From Cloeon dipterum (taxonomy: Eukaryota > Arthropoda > Insecta > Ephemeroptera > Baetidae), in NCBI RefSeq assembly GCF_949628265.1, contig NC_088786.1, positions 28,293,681 to 28,357,680 on the forward strand: 64,000 nt of DNA. The letters run 5' to 3'. The notes under the pieces are model-generated. The model was not told the origin of the DNA. It did not search any database and saw nothing but the letters and a program-made list of their open reading frames with translations. How positions within the stretch are numbered: the stretch's first letter is position 1; each line of letters starts with the position of its first letter. Below, one piece after another: positions 14,530 to 29,100 of this stretch. The translations under genes and the position numbers were made by a program.

Positions 14530-14690
14530 CCTGAGTGGCGGCTGGACGGGGGGCGCGAACGGGGGCTGCGGGGTCGTTGGTCCTGCTGGCAACTGCGGTC
14601 AGCACGCACACATCCTTGCTGCTGGGGCAGAGACACTGACAATCCGACTGTCAACGGACGCAGACCGACCGACTGACTGACTGAGTGCAC
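14530..14690 (-). promoter_or_regulatory. Candidate TATA-less promoter and 5' untranslated exon (minus strand)
   Basis: Read on the minus strand, a cluster of arthropod-type initiator motifs (TCAGT repeated about every 4 bases, near 14672-14686) is followed by about 150 bases of GC-rich sequence. That ends at a very strong donor, CAGG|GTGAGTACC, with the intron starting at 14529. No convincing long frame runs through it, so it would be a 5' UTR exon. The rest of such a gene would lie at lower coordinates, probably outside the window. This is inference from motifs alone. Confidence 0.35.
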
Positions 14691-17600
14691 AAACGAGCCA
14701 ACGCCGGGCCCTTCTCTCACTTGCTCTGCGGCTCACTCCGCCGCTCAAGCCGAGCAAGCGGGCCCCTTTCTCTTCCACCTCTAATGCAAGAGAGTGAGAG
14801 TTAATTCTAATTTCATGACTGCAGCAGCCAGGAGAGGTGGTTCGATAAAAATATATGGGGCAGCCAGCAGCAAGCCTGCCTGACTGCCAGCCTGCATGGT
14901 TGCGCCGAATTCGAGCGCCAGATTTATGGGCAGAAAACGAGGAAGAGAGAAAGAGAAGGAAAGGTCGTGGTTGAGTGAACGGGCCAGGGCGTCGACTCGC
15001 TGCCCTGGGCGCGGCACCGCGCGCTCTGCACCCGCGCACCACTTCTCTATTTTCCCGTTTCGTCCAGCGCGGCTAGGAAATTGGTTCCTCGTCACGGTGC
15101 CAAGAATTTATTTGTGTGTGCCACGCGTCGACACTAACATATTTACATGCCACGCCTGCAGTCTCAAGATAGACAGCGTTTATGAAATACAACAACAACC
15201 GCTACATGCATTATTCTTACGTCCGTCGTTCAATTAAGGCGAGTTCAAAACGTGAAACTTTTGACACTCTGATTTTGTAATCTGATATTGCAGAAACTGA
15301 TTAAGATAATGATCAAATCATTTAGAAGTCAAAAAATGCATGCTGTTTAATATATTGTGCAGTAAAACGAGTGATTTCCCTTCACGTTGGAAAGATTAAT
15401 TTCCTTCCTGACTCCTTTGTGAGCCAGGCTCTTGCGCAGGTCAACGCCTCTTTACCAACTAATAGAAAATAATGAAAATTTGGAATATAATAAAAATTTA
15501 TCACAAATTATCGCTCTCAAATTATAAAAGACCTTTAAGGAGATTTAAATTTTGAGATTTCCAAATTTATTTTCAGTTGCTTTTCAATCAAACCTACCAG
15601 ACAGCGCGTAGCAAAAAGTTAAGTGTTTATTCCTGCGCAAATATCAAAATAACACAAAATTTCATTTACAGAACACAAAAATTACGCGTACAAAACAATT
15701 CCTGAAAAAACAGTACCACTGTTTTTCTTAAATATTTATAATTTGTTGCATAAAATTAAAAATAAACTTCCCGTTTGTTCGAAATTTTTACAGGAGCTTT
15801 AAAAAGGAGGTTAAATTGTTTATTGATTTTTTTAAATTTCTCAATGTCGGTAGCCTAATAATGTCCTACAATAATTGCGTACCGTGCAAAATCAACATCT
15901 TAGAGGCAGCGTAAATGTGTATCCCCATGGCAAGGCAAGTCAAAATTTATGCGCGAATGTCAGTCAGTATAAATGTGTGTATATACAAGAAGTGCCGTGG
16001 GTTTCACTTTCGCGCGCATTCCCCGTTTTGGAGCCTCCTGAGTGTGTGTTTATGTGTTCAAGTCGTCTTTTTATTTTTACTCCGTCCATACTGTTGCCGG
16101 TTTGTAAAAGCCTGTCTCTCATGCCGCACAAAATCAAACTTCTTTTTCTCTCGCGAGCGCCACTTCCGCAAGTTTTCTTTCTCCGCGACCAGATTAATTC
16201 CTCATTCACGTCATTCCACGTTTTTCATCATCGTATGAAAGCTGAACTCAAGTCGACAAAATGCAATAAATCGTTGCTATCAATCTTAGAAAGCAGTTTG
16301 ACAATGACTCAAGATTTGCGGATCAGGTTAGACAGTAATTATTGGACAAATCGATTGTATTTATCACAATTACTTGGAAAGATATCCTCATAAAAAAACG
16401 ATATGAGAATTTTAAGAATGTAGGTGCAACAAAGACGTTGTTCACAACTTGAAGAAAACAGAAAATTGAGAATGAATGCAATGCTCTAAATCACTCTCAC
16501 TATTGACAGCTGGTTTAATATCCGCAAGAAAAATAGAGCGCATTCATGCATTAAGGATTTATTGATTTGTGATGCATACCGTATTTTTTCTCCACAGTCG
16601 AAAGCGGAATGGTCAAAACAAAACGCGTTTCACTCCCTGCCCTTTTGTTTGCGCGTGACGTTTGGATTTCGGTTTGGTAAACACAGGAGCAATTATATAA
16701 TACAGCCGCGAGAGAGAAGATTCCTGTTCCTATGCACAGAGTTTGGCAGCCAGACACCTGCGCCAGTCGTTTAAATAATTAGCGAAGAAATCGGCTAATT
16801 AACAATGAAAACGTGAGCTGCTGCCTCCTCCGCGTTGCGAAACTCTTGATTCTTTATTGCCATTAATTATTTCGCCTCTCAATTACGGTTTTGCTGATCC
16901 GTAAAAAATCTATTTCTCGCATTGTAATTTGTCCAGTCGTCAATGACGCACCGCCCGCCGCGTTTCCGACTTTCTTCGCCGCGCAACAATCACCTCGGCA
17001 ACAATGATGCGCAAATGAAATAACACTTTCTTTCACCGCGTCTGTTGCCGCATCTGCCGAGCACATTAATCAAATTTCCACTTTTTGCACTTGTTTGCTT
17101 TTGAAAGGCTGCGTGAATTATTTTCGATTGTTATTTTTAATAAGCTTTTCGGCCGCAAAATTTATTGCTTCGGCCGCAAGCACCTTTTTACAGCTTCTCC
17201 GGTTCGTTTCGCCGATTGAAAGAAAAGATGCTGCTACGCCTCGTGGCCAATTCGCTTGATTGGGAAAAAGGTTTGTTGCGAAGGCCGCAGCTTTTGTTTT
17301 CTGCAGATTAGGAAGTCTTTTGACGTAGGCACGGTAAACGTCTCTTCCCGGAGAGTCCACAGGTGTGGCCAATTGTAAATCAGATGCAATTACACGCAGT
17401 GTCATCAATTAAATCGCGCACAGGTGCAATTGCGGAGATTTAAACGCGCAGCTGCTTGTCGCGACAGTTTCAAAAGCTAAAATATAAATATCCAGCCCAC
17501 GGCATGTAGTCAAAGATGATTTCCTCACTTCAAAACTAAAGTTCAGAGACCATTGACCCTTTTTATCTATCACGATCAGTTGATATATTTTTAACGCCAC

Positions 17601-20600
17601 TATTGTTTCAAAAAGGCTTAAAAGTTTGTGACGAAATCCAACCGTTGCGGGGTATTTTTCATACGTACGAGTGCAAGACCAATTGCACACGGCCTAATTT
17701 CAAAATTATTTGTGCAGCTTGCGACAAATAATGTGTTTTGGTCGTTTTCAAGGACGTGAGTGCACAATTTCACAGCCGGTGAGCGGGTGGCTGAGATTGA
17801 CATTTGCATAATGTGGAGCGAATGAGGTTCAAAGTGCTTTCGGAATGGGAAAGGTGAGCTCGTGACTTATGCAAAGCGCGCGCATCTCGCGCCGTTGGCC
17901 AAGTCGGCCTTGCATCGAATTTAATTTCCAGCGGATTCGCTTTAGTTGCGCACACATCCATTTGCTATCACGGCAATTTTGTAAGAAAACAAACTACATT
18001 ATGTGGTGCCTGACTGCGCGTCAAATGCGTAGCCCGTTATTTGTGGCAAAAGCCGAGAGTGTCGTCAGCGCCAAAAGTTGGATTAAAGCTCTCCTCGTGT
18101 TGCCCTTTTGCGACCCCGTTTTCCACCAGGCGCTTCTCTTTCTCTCTTGCATACATTAGGTAACAAAATAAATTCACGCGAGCTGAGTGACATTATAAAA
18201 GAAACAGATTCACATCGATTTGCCGGAAAAATATGCGAACAGCGTGTGATATTTACTTGAGTCACACATGTTAAATTATGCACGAGACAATATCTAAATA
18301 TTAGACAAAAATTAAAGTCACGTGAAGTGAATAAGGAAGTTGCAAATCCCGAGCGAATAAAAATTATCTACAGCTTAATTCTGCACTACTTATAACAAGT
18401 TTTGTTTTAAGATTTATTAGTCACCAGCACAAAATCAAAGTCACAAGATGGAGATTATTTTGATTAACTTCACAAACTAAAAATCTTGTTCGCAGGTTGT
18501 CGACCTTGTCACTCTAAGTAAAAACTGTTATACAATCGGTGATCTGGCCATTTTTCAGGATTGAGTGAGATGCTTAAGCAAACGTAGCAGATGTGCGAGT
18601 GTTTATGTTTCACACACCCACACTCTTTACTCTCGAGAGAATTGAAAAGCTCTTCACGCAGCGCACAAAAGCGTCAAGAATGTCTTATGCAACTCTCAGT
18701 CAGAAGCAAACACAAGCACTCTCAAAACGAACTCGCGAAAATCACCACTTTGAGGAGAAATTAAACTAACATTGAAGCGTGCTGTGCACACATCATGTGT
18801 TTTGCAACTTCTCAACAGAATTGTACTTTTTACTCCGCACAACGAGCTCTATAAATAGACACAGTGCTGCTACAAAATTAGAGGTTAAGTTTTTCGACGT
18901 GCTTGCAAGGCTTTCCTGGAGGATTTATTACAAAATAGCACATTTGGAATCGACAATATTTTCTACAAAGCTATTTCAACTGTTTTTCTTGTTTTATCAA
19001 TAACGAATTTGACCTCAAAGAATATTTTTGGCAAACCCATCTGCACTGCAAAAACGCACAAGCTAACAAGGCTTAGTCTTGATCTGACCCGATTAAAAAC
19101 AAACTAAAAAGCTTCCAAGCAATATTTTCTAAGCAAAAATAAATTTTAAACAATCAAAATTAATTTGAATTTACACGCACTTACTATGTAGGGAAGGCAT
19201 TCTCATGCAACTCAAACCAATGTAAGAAACAATAAAAATCTGATCTAATCTAACAGGCCCTGGAACAAATCGAAACCCTATAAATTTTTCTTAAACTGCC
19301 AACATCCTGACTGTTATACTCAGTTTTAAACCCTCATCAGCTGGACTTTGGTGCAGAGAGGTGCATTCACCTTCCGGGAGCATGAATGGAGAGTTATAAA
19401 AATGGTGAATTTAAAAATCAGAATCAGTTATATCTAGATGCATTAAAAAGACACTCTCTTTGTCTAAATTCATAGAATCCAGGCTGTTAGCTGACTCGAA
19501 CTTCTTTGTGGATGATCTTCGCACAAAATCTTCTCTCTTCCTTACACAGAAAATTAAATAAATTCATTCAGAACTTGCTTTTTAAAATGTCCCAAATAGA
19601 TCCTGAATATTTTAGTCAATGGTTGACCAGAACTGCAAGCCAGCCTTTTTCAGAAATAAACATATTATGTTCCCACGACATGCCTGCCGTGGCTTCCACT
19701 TTTTAATGTTTAGAAACAAACAGTATCACGCAACTGCCAAATGGCTGCATTTGTATCAAATGTGGTTTGCCGCCTATTGTATTTTATCATTTTTTGAACT
19801 GTGGCTAAAATACATTAACATTTAGTTAAGCCACCAATGTGAATCTTTGAACGCCTCTGTATGAGAATTGTTTCATGATATTTTTTGTCTATTGTGAAAA
19901 TAAATTGTCAATTCAAAATAATGAATTACGGATCTATCAATGAAAACGTTGGAAAAGAGAGAACAATCTAAAAACCATCTGTCCAGAATGAACCAAATAA
20001 ATTTAAATAAGGAAATGCTGAGAAGGTTTACTGAACATTTAACCTAGGAAGTGCTGGTGCCACAACCTTACAATTTAAAAGGCATTAAATTTCACAAATT
20101 TTCTGGTGTGCAAATAGTTAAGAAAGAGGTCACGTGCAAATACGCAAAAAGCGTTTCCGAACCAACACACGCTGCTGCGCAAACACGTTTTGTCTGCTCT
20201 TAAAAATGTGCACATTTGTTTTGCGGATGACGTGCAGGCACGGCTATAGTTTGCCGAGTGCAGGCAAGCTGAGCGGAGCAGCGATGCGTCGCGCGGGTTG
20301 CATCACGCGGACGCCTGGCGTGCCGAAAGAAACGAAAGTGAAATTAGCGCGCGCGACAAAAAAAATACAAAACGAAGCTGCAGCCAGGCGTGTGTCAGTC
20401 TGGCCATTTGCACGCTTCAATTTGTCCGCTTTGTTCACGCCTGCCCGTTCGTCTTCCGCCATCCATCAGCCAAAAAATCGCTAATTTTCTCTCGCGAGCC
20501 GACAGCACGAGGTAGCCTCCTGCATCTTCTCACATAATATCTGTGACAGCAGACGCGGAAATCCAAGAAGGTGTAGGCAACCGGCTCCGCACTGCTGCTA

Positions 20601-23600
20601 TCTGGTTGCATACTGAGAAAAATTAAGGGGCTTTCAAAATGTCTGAAATACGATTGAATTTTAACATTTCTTGTTATTTTTTTTTAATTCTAGTCAAGAA
20701 GGATTGCTTTGAAAATTCGGATTTTCGGTAATTGTGCTTAAACACCCATCTTTCGAACGGTGGCCTTCCGCGTGCTAAGTAAAATTTTTTTAATTTTATA
20801 GCAGTTTCAGTCTCTTAATATGGATTTCAGAAGATTCCTTTTTTTTACTTCGATTAAGTGTCTGGCATTACACGGCATGGGAGTCAAATTGCGGCAGTGT
20901 CCTTTAATGGGTGGTTATGAGAGAGTGAATTTACTTTTGTTCTTGGATTTTTCTTTACATAATATGCTCCTGCCGAATATGGCGCATTACCAAGCGGTTG
21001 CTCCTTGTGCTCGGTAACTTATGGTATTCGCGGCAAGTTCAGGGAAACTATAAAAGATTACAACACAGCATAACTTTCATTATGATGCTAATTCCAGGTT
21101 TAATTCTTTATTTTGTATGCTTTCTACATTTTGTGCTAATATTTGTCTCATCATCAAAAATTTTAATTAATATTAAAAATTGACATTCCAACACAGTGAA
21201 TTTGGGTTTGTACAAAAAATTATAACTTTTGGCTTTGCTGCTTTTCCACTTAATTGTTATTCCTTTCAACACTTATTGCTATTCCTCTCTTTAATAAAAA
21301 TACATAATGACACAAAATTGCACATTAAACATATAATATGTAACTACTAATAATAAGTAAATTAAATGAAACTCGTAGACTTAATTCTCGTTGCTTAATT
21401 GTTTTTGTAATTTATTCATCAATATGTTTCGATGATCAAGACCACCCTGATTGATAAGAGCAGCACCAGGAATTATTCAAGTAATTTTATAGCTCTGAGC
21501 TAGATATCCATTACCAAAAAAAAAATAAAGTAACAAAAATTTGAAAATTCCTAAACATTGAAATTTAAAACTCCTTTTCCTAAGATTCCACCTTTGGAAG
21601 CGGAGCAAAACGCACTTATCAAACTTATAAGTATGTACTCGTATATTTGAGGTTTTTTTATATTTTTTTAATATGCACTCCAAAAATGTATGCAACTCCT
21701 TATTGGAATAAAATTTTGACGTCAACGCGGATGAGGTTGGAGTTTAATTAAAATTATGGAATCAACCTCGAGTGACAGGATTCTTTCAAGAAAAACAATC
21801 CAGCCTTATTAACAGTTTAGCTTGCCTTTTCTTTTCTGCTATAAAAAAGTTCTTCTTTTACCAAATATTATTTTCATTAAATTTACACCACATTTTAGCA
21901 AGAAAAATTTTATAACCTTGTCACTTTACTTAAAAAAATAGCTATTAAAATACACATGACCATGACATGGCAACGGAACAGAACAGAACAGAAGACATTT
22001 CATCAGGCAATCAAGTTGTAGATTTTATCGTGCAATAAGTACTATGTATATGAAAAATGGCATAGTTTCATAGCAACGGAATTTTTAAAACATCTTGTAA
22101 AACACCCTTTTTTCAACAGCTGCGAACAGGCCTTTGTTCTATTGAAATCTGAGCTCGTCTGGGACATGAGGTGAATATCTTCGCAAATATATCACCTCAC
22201 TTGTGTTGCGCGCCCGTGGGAAACGCAACCGAGGCAATAAGTTTCACGACAGCGCGCGGGATTGACGACAGAAGGCGAATTCCAGCAGGATTTTCCTCCG
22301 CAGCCAGCAAACTTAATACGTGTGATAAATTTTCTGCGGACAAATTCACCTCTGCGGATGAGGCGCGAAAAAAGCACTTGTGTGCGTTCGATTTACGACG
22401 GCCTACCGCGTTCCCCCCACCGACGTGTGTTGCAAATAGCGTGCAACAAAAGGGTTTTTCGTTTGGTCGGTTGACGCGCGTGATTTGGCGTCAGATTTTC
22501 CATTCATACCACAGCTCGTCTTGGCGTCAATAGCGCGCAATAAAACAATGTCCGCGCTGCTTGCAGAATATTATCATATTAAAAAAAAATACGCGGAGAG
22601 TGCTGACGACAGAAGCAAGGAAACAATTAGAAGTGCTGACTCACAGAGAAGATCCAGTATATCCTTGGCTTCTGCGTCCGATACTTCTCCAAAGGGCACA
22701 CATGAAAATCTTCACACCACTGACACGTTTTCTACGTATTAATTATTACAATGGCGCAGTGGGAACTTAGCTCAATATTCTGGATTTTATCATTTACAGT
22801 TATTTATCGCTCTAAATAAGGTTTCCACAAAACATAATTTAAAATTGTGCTCCTTGATGATATAAAGGATTCCGGATCCTGTTGAGATGAAAAGTTTTTT
22901 CCAAATAGCATAATTTCAAAATCAACTCTTCAGTTTCCTTTTCTCAACAAAATATTTCCCTTTGGTTATTTCTTTAGAAATACAATTCTGAACACGCAAA
23001 ATCATGGAATGAACCGAACACTTTCAATACATTATGAAAAATTTCAAATCTAATCATTTCAAACTACAATTAAAAAAAATAATCAGGCAAGATAATCCTG
23101 ACTAGCACAGAATTTAAGAAGCATTTTTTACAAGGTCCTTAATTTGTTTCTCCCAAAATTAACGTGTCTATTCATTATTGCACCAAGTGTCATTAAAAAG
23201 AAATTAAAAGGATCGCGTGCTAAGCACTTTAATTTAAAACGCAACTCTGGCTGCCGGCTTCATGCATAGTTTAACTCTGTAGATGAATCATCGGATGTTT
23301 GCATTTTTCTAACTCTTTTATTATAATTTTTATTTGAACAAAGCGTGTTTTTATCATTAAACAGTAAACAATGATTATATTTATAAACGATAAGTTAAAT
23401 TAAATAAGCATACAATTTTATTTATATAGTGAGCTTTTTCTGTCTGAAAATTTTAAGTAGATTGATACAGTTGAATGTTGATTAAAAGTCTCTACAATGT
23501 GCGATAGTCAAATCATTTCTGAGAAACAGTCAAGTTTAAGTTTTTGTCAACTTTTTAACAATTTTTTTCAGAAGTTTTTTCGCTTGAAATCGATTATTCT

Positions 23601-26600
23601 CTTCGCGATTTATCCAGCGTTGTGCGAATTATGAGATAAATTTACATTCTGGAGAAATAAATCACGATTTTGAATAAGGGAGATTTTGTTTTATGTATTA
23701 TCGCATGCTAACTTTATAGCCGATTTTCTCAAATATTTAAACAGTAACCTGGAAAAAATTTAGCTCTTTCCAAACTTTCAGAGAATTTCTAACTAAGGTT
23801 AAGGTTTAAGATTTTTTTAAACATTTTCAGTACTAATCCACTTAAATGGTGGTAATAAAACCAAAATTAGTGATTTACGCAAGTTGTGCAAAAATGTTTC
23901 AGGTTGATTTAGTCAGAAGTAATTAAGATCCGCGAATTATAGAATTTTTAGAGTATTTCCTTTGACTTGCATAACTTCCTTGATATATTTTAGTTGCTTT
24001 GAAATCGTTCCTTGTAAATATGTGTCCTAATTGTCCTAGTTGCCAAAATACAAGGAAAGTGTTAGATTTTCTCAAATTATATTTTATAAGCTTATGTTGA
24101 GTTGCCTGACCACTTGACCAGTCGTTCGGATTTGCGAGTGTGACTCACGCATAATTTGTATCTAGCGCTTATCCTTTCATGCCAGAATTCGATTATACCC
24201 TCCTCTGAATATGTACATTATAATCTCCTGAAAGCTCCAAAAGGACACACAGGTGACTCACTCGCTGTGAGTGGCGCTCCTCAATCAAGTTTGCCAAAAC
24301 TTAGGGGACTGAGGGACAAAAATGATGTGTGCTCCTTTTCCCGAGGCAAATTGCTAAATCCACACACGACGAGGGCACTCCTTCCTTCTGGCGCAGCAGA
24401 AACACACCTGAAGTCGATTTTTATTATTTTTCTCTTTATTTTTCGCACTCTGCGCGCCGGGTCAGGGGTCGAGCCGCGGCAGCCGTTATGCAATAAAGCA
24501 CGCACTCGCTTAATGTGTTTGTTTGACGACGAAACTGCGCGTGTGGTTTCCATTCACGCTCGCCGTCCCATTCATTTTCGATTCCCTCTCGCCATATTCG
24601 GCCAAGCTTATCCCGCGACGCTCTGTGAGAGAGAAAAATTAAATTGGCGGAGGGGCCACTCCGCCACTCCCGGCGGGCATTCCCTCAGTTTTAATGGAAT
24701 ATCTGCTTGATTAATCCACGCGCACAGGTGCACACCTGAACCTGCCGAAGGATAAACCGGTGATGAGTAATGCTGCTGCTCATCAACATCAGCGTCCAAA
24801 AAGCTTTTCGCGGGATTAAGGAAGGAGAAATAATGAGCTGGTGTTATTATCGGCAAAAATTCAATCTTTTAGCTTCCTTGATCTTCCATTACTTGTAAAA
24901 CGTGTAATTATCTGATTAAATTGCTCGTTTTAGCGACTTAATTGCAGTTTAAGAGAAAAAATAAATGAAGGCGCACACTCAACAAATATATTGCCAGATT
25001 GCCACAGTTGCATGAAAAAGGTGCACTTGACCTGGAAAGCAACGAGTGCGATTTGGCCAGCAAATGTCAGAGATTGCGGCGAATTGATTATGCGGGTCTA
25101 ATTGCGGAGCGGCAAACGCGAATTGCAACAAACGAGCAACCAAATTCGTGTGAGATTTGCTAAATTGCAAACACGCACGCGGCCGGCCAGCTGATGCAAT
25201 TTGCACGAGGCGATTGATTTATGGCACGTTTCCGACTCGATGACGAGAGAGCTTGAAAAAATAATACGAGAGGCACGGAAAATATTTGTCATGGAAAAGA
25301 GAAAAATGCAAATGAGGCGTCCACACAAGTGAGTAAGCTACGACGCACCGCCAACAGACAAACGTGATTTATCCTGCGGAGGATTTTATTTATTGCGCGC
25401 CAGCAGCGCGCGGCATCAAAGCAGGAATTTTCAAACAAGCGTTTTATAATATACTACTATTAAAAATGGGGAAATAGTTGTGTTACACGCAAATCTTACA
25501 AGGCATATACCGAGAAAGGCGTCCTACTGAATTATTCCTGGGAAACGGCCACCTTTTCGTATTCATATTTGAATTCAAAGGGGTTTGTAAGTGTTTGTCA
25601 CATTAATTTTTTACTGTTGCCGAGATTTTACCTCTTGAGTCGTAATGTTAACTCTTAATTTGAATCATGTTCATCTAAAAAGGCTGCGTGTTTTCTGTCT
25701 GAGCAGAGTGATACTTTTTTGATTACTTTTCGCACGCACGATTTTATTTTGTTTATTATTACCTTGTTCCTAAATCCTGTCATGAATGCCTCACATTTAT
25801 TGAGCTTTATGGTTGATGCAGATGTGGCCATGAAAGTGATTATCACACCAGCACCATTCAGTATTTAACGCAATATTCACTTTTATTACTCGGAGAAATA
25901 TATGCAGGAAAATGATTTATGCAGCAAATTGAGTAATAACAGAGCATCCTTGACTTTAGCCTAGTATATTCCTGGTATGACGCAGATAAGGAGTTCGCGA
26001 ATCACTTTTCCGAGGCATTTCTTTGGAATCGTAATCTTTTGAATTGACACCTCTCGTCGTACCGCGAAAAAGTGCGCATCGGGTCGATTGTGCGTTTTTC
26101 GCACCTCTTTGTATTGACGTCAAACCGCCAGCTGTATATTATACACTGTCTTGCACGTGGGAACAGCGAGGATCGTGAATTTTTACTGATGTGTTAACTA
26201 GTTAAATTAAATTATTGTAATTTTTTACCAGGTTCCATTAGTTAATCCGAGTGTAAATTGAAGCTCTTAAATTATTAAGAAGAGTAATTAGTGGTATTTG
26301 CTGCTAATATTTGGGTAGTTAATGAAATAGATTATACAGCAATAATTATTTTGATGACACTTTTATTAAAAATATTGATATCTTCGCACATTACAATAAC
26401 CCTACAAAACTATTTGAAATAAATTGCTTATTTTGTTTTGGTAACGTAAGTACAGCAAAGGCCGAAAGAAAAAGAATAGGGTTGGCAATTCATGTTTTTT
26501 GAGGATTTCCCATATTTTAATTTAAATAATATGAAATAGCTATATGAATGTAAGTTTACGCGTGTTTTAAAAACATAATTGGGGGGCGAAGATGAGAAAT

Positions 26601-28707
26601 TGAAAAGAAAAATAAAGTCACAAGTTTTTCTTTCGCCGCTTGTAATAGTATCAATATTTATGGATCAAGCCATTACCTGTAATTTTAGTCTATCAGATGG
26701 AGCTACACGCATATTAAAAAACATAAAATATTTTATGTTATTTTTTCTACGTTTGAAATTTTGCAAGTTTTGTAGCATTCAACATTCACAGCTTTTGGAA
26801 AGTAATGAATATACCTTGCTTTACAAGTTAAGATTTTGACCAGAACAAAATTGTGGACAGTGCCGTCTGCACTACAAAAGAGCCCGATAAAACCTAATTT
26901 TGGTCCGAACAAAAAATAAAATTAAAATACATTTTTCATACTATCATTTCAGGAACAAATTATTAATAAAATAAACCAATCTTCCAAACATGTTTGTTAG
27001 ATCAAAAGAAAATTTATTTTGAAACTTATTGCTAATAAAATATAGCGATTTTTACTGTTAATATTTTTAAAAAGCTTCCACGCTCCTGACCGAAAAAAGT
27101 CTGAAGAGATTAGCCTTTGATGTGAAAATATCGGATTTTATTATGAATAAAGTCGGCGGCACAGTCACAATGCGGCGCTGATCGAGCGAGCATTCGCGAA
27201 TGGAACTTGCTCCGTGCACGCACCTGACCATCCAGCCAGCAGCTTGTAAAGTCTCTCATATTTTACCAACGTGAAAACTTACATAAGCATAATTTATTTG
27301 AGCGATCAAGCGAGCAAACACGTGTGTGTGTGTGCAAAGCCTTCGCGAGAGTGATTCAGGCTGCGAGGAGAGCAGACATGGGGTCGCCACGGCCACACGG
27401 CCGTCAGGTGCGGATGAGCCGTTATTATCCGATTTACCTTTGACCTTTACTCTGCCCTGACTCTGCGACACGCACCGAAATTGTGTCTAGCAGGCAATAA
27501 GTTAAAAACAACAATCAGAAGAGCAGGCAATCCTAGAGTGAAGACCCACTTTTGGCAAACTGTAAATTTTTTTGCCTATTTTGCCAACTTAATTTATCCT
27601 CTATCATCACTTGAATAAAAGAGGCCGATGCTTTTTATTATGAATTGAAAATTAATGAGAAAATTATAACAACAAAATGAAAATAGTGTGAAATTTTAAT
27701 GAAGAAATCGTCTACGGTATCTTTTCTCTATACAAAGAAAAATGAATTTCTTTTAGCCGTCAAAGCTTTGTTTTGTATCCCATGGTCACCAAGTACAATT
27801 TATCATTGCACAAGTATTGATTTTCGTTTATTATTGGTATTCCAATCGACTATTTTATTCCACTATTAATTGAGTAAATAATAAATGTTATACTACTTTC
27901 TGAAATAGCATAATATTATATTTTATGGTTTGATTATATTTTTTCTCGTCTAAATTATTGTAGTATGTAGTACGTGAGGCTTTGGGCCGAAAGTCATGCT
28001 CAACCTACGCCTGCAAAAAAAGCTTTTGGCGGAATTGCCTTTTCATGTGGGAAGTGCAAGCCCCAAAACAACCTGGTGCCAAATTTTTGAAGTCTGTAAC
28101 GCTTTCAAATGATGTTGCGAAAATTTTTAGTAGAATTTTTGAATTGTGTTAAATCAGCATGGTGTTGACTAATTGTAAAGATGGATGGGATTGCTAAGTT
28201 AACTCTGAGTGGATTAGAGCCATTATTTCGAAATTAGTTTTTCAGTTTATAATTCTGATCATGCTATTGTATGAGAGTAAAATAATGGATGGCTATTATG
28301 CTAAATAAAAATCTTAACATGCGCATTTTTTAAAATCAAACGATGCGGAGCATGCTCCAAGCGCAAAAGTTTTATATTTCAGTACGAGTAAGGCAGTTGG
28401 TAACAAATAATCAATTATGCAAATACATGAACAGTCGCGCGCGTCTCGGTGTCGCGTCTGGCCGGAATTTCGTCTGCAAGCAAATTGTTGTCTGTTGCGA
28501 ACGTGATCCGCACACCTTGCACGAGTTAAAATCTCCCGTGCCAAATGGTTGCGAGACAAAGATCTCGGCACGACCAACGCATCCGCGTGCCCCTGTCCGA
28601 AAGGCGATAAAAACAAGGTGTTTGCGGAAAAAGGTTGATAATAGGCAGGATTCAATTAAGTACAAAAAGAGCGAGTGAGAGAGAGAGAGAGAAAAGGTTG
28701 GTCTCAC
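14691..28707. other. Gene-free stretch
   Basis: No gene is supported. The longest open frames (172 codons at 15875-16393, 184 codons at 24156-24710) have no recognisable domain and no splice context. GC-rich islands lie near 15900-16250, 16560-18150, 20130-20600, 22150-22700, 24150-25400 and 27150-27470; the rest is AT-rich. A short AACAG tandem tract sits at 21976-21993. Confidence 0.55.
28676..28692. repeat. (GA)n microsatellite
   Basis: A short GA run about 15 bases from the candidate minus-strand donor at 28707, so it would lie just inside the proposed intron. GA repeats are common in arthropod promoter-proximal DNA. Confidence 0.85.
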
Positions 28708-29100
28708 CTTGGTTGCAGGGTTGGCCGCGCTCCCGCATATTCATTTGGCCGGTCGGTCGGTGCGCTCGTGTGGCCGGCGCCCAGCAACATGGAGCTGCCC
28801 TCTGTCCCCGCGCCAAGTGACATTCAATTTACAACTATTAATTAGATTCACGTCGCCAATTCGGCAAGCGTGAGCGATTTTGCTCTCTTCCACGAATTGC
28901 TCCGCAAGCGATAAGGCGAAAAGTCCTCCAATTCACATGCACTTGCGCGGCCGATCGAGCGAAAAAGCACGCGCGTGACTTCGATCCATTTGCCTTTGCG
29001 TTGCGAAACCCGCGCCTTTACTTCCCGCGGTTGACTTACGACGCGAATCGCCCTTTTTCTCTTTTCCTGCAAACTCTCTGGTATATTTAAAATAGTGGTC
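28708..29100 (-). promoter_or_regulatory. Second candidate promoter and first exon (minus strand)
   Basis: On the minus strand a TATA-like AT stretch near 29080-29095 precedes a GC- and CpG-rich segment that ends at a consensus donor, CCAAG|GTGAGACC (exon edge 28708). An ATG at 28790 stays open for 27 codons to that donor, so the segment could be coding or untranslated. No partner acceptor is identified. It may be an alternative first exon of the same unseen minus-strand gene as the segment at 14530. Confidence 0.25.

Noticed and set aside
15875-16393. 172-codon open frame, plus strand
   Set aside because: Phe/Ser/Cys-rich with no recognisable motif; a second overlapping plus-strand frame is also open, which points to chance.
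24156-24710. 184-codon open frame, plus strand
   Set aside because: No domain or repeat pattern, mixed composition typical of chance translation, overlapping frames on the other strand and no splice or promoter context.
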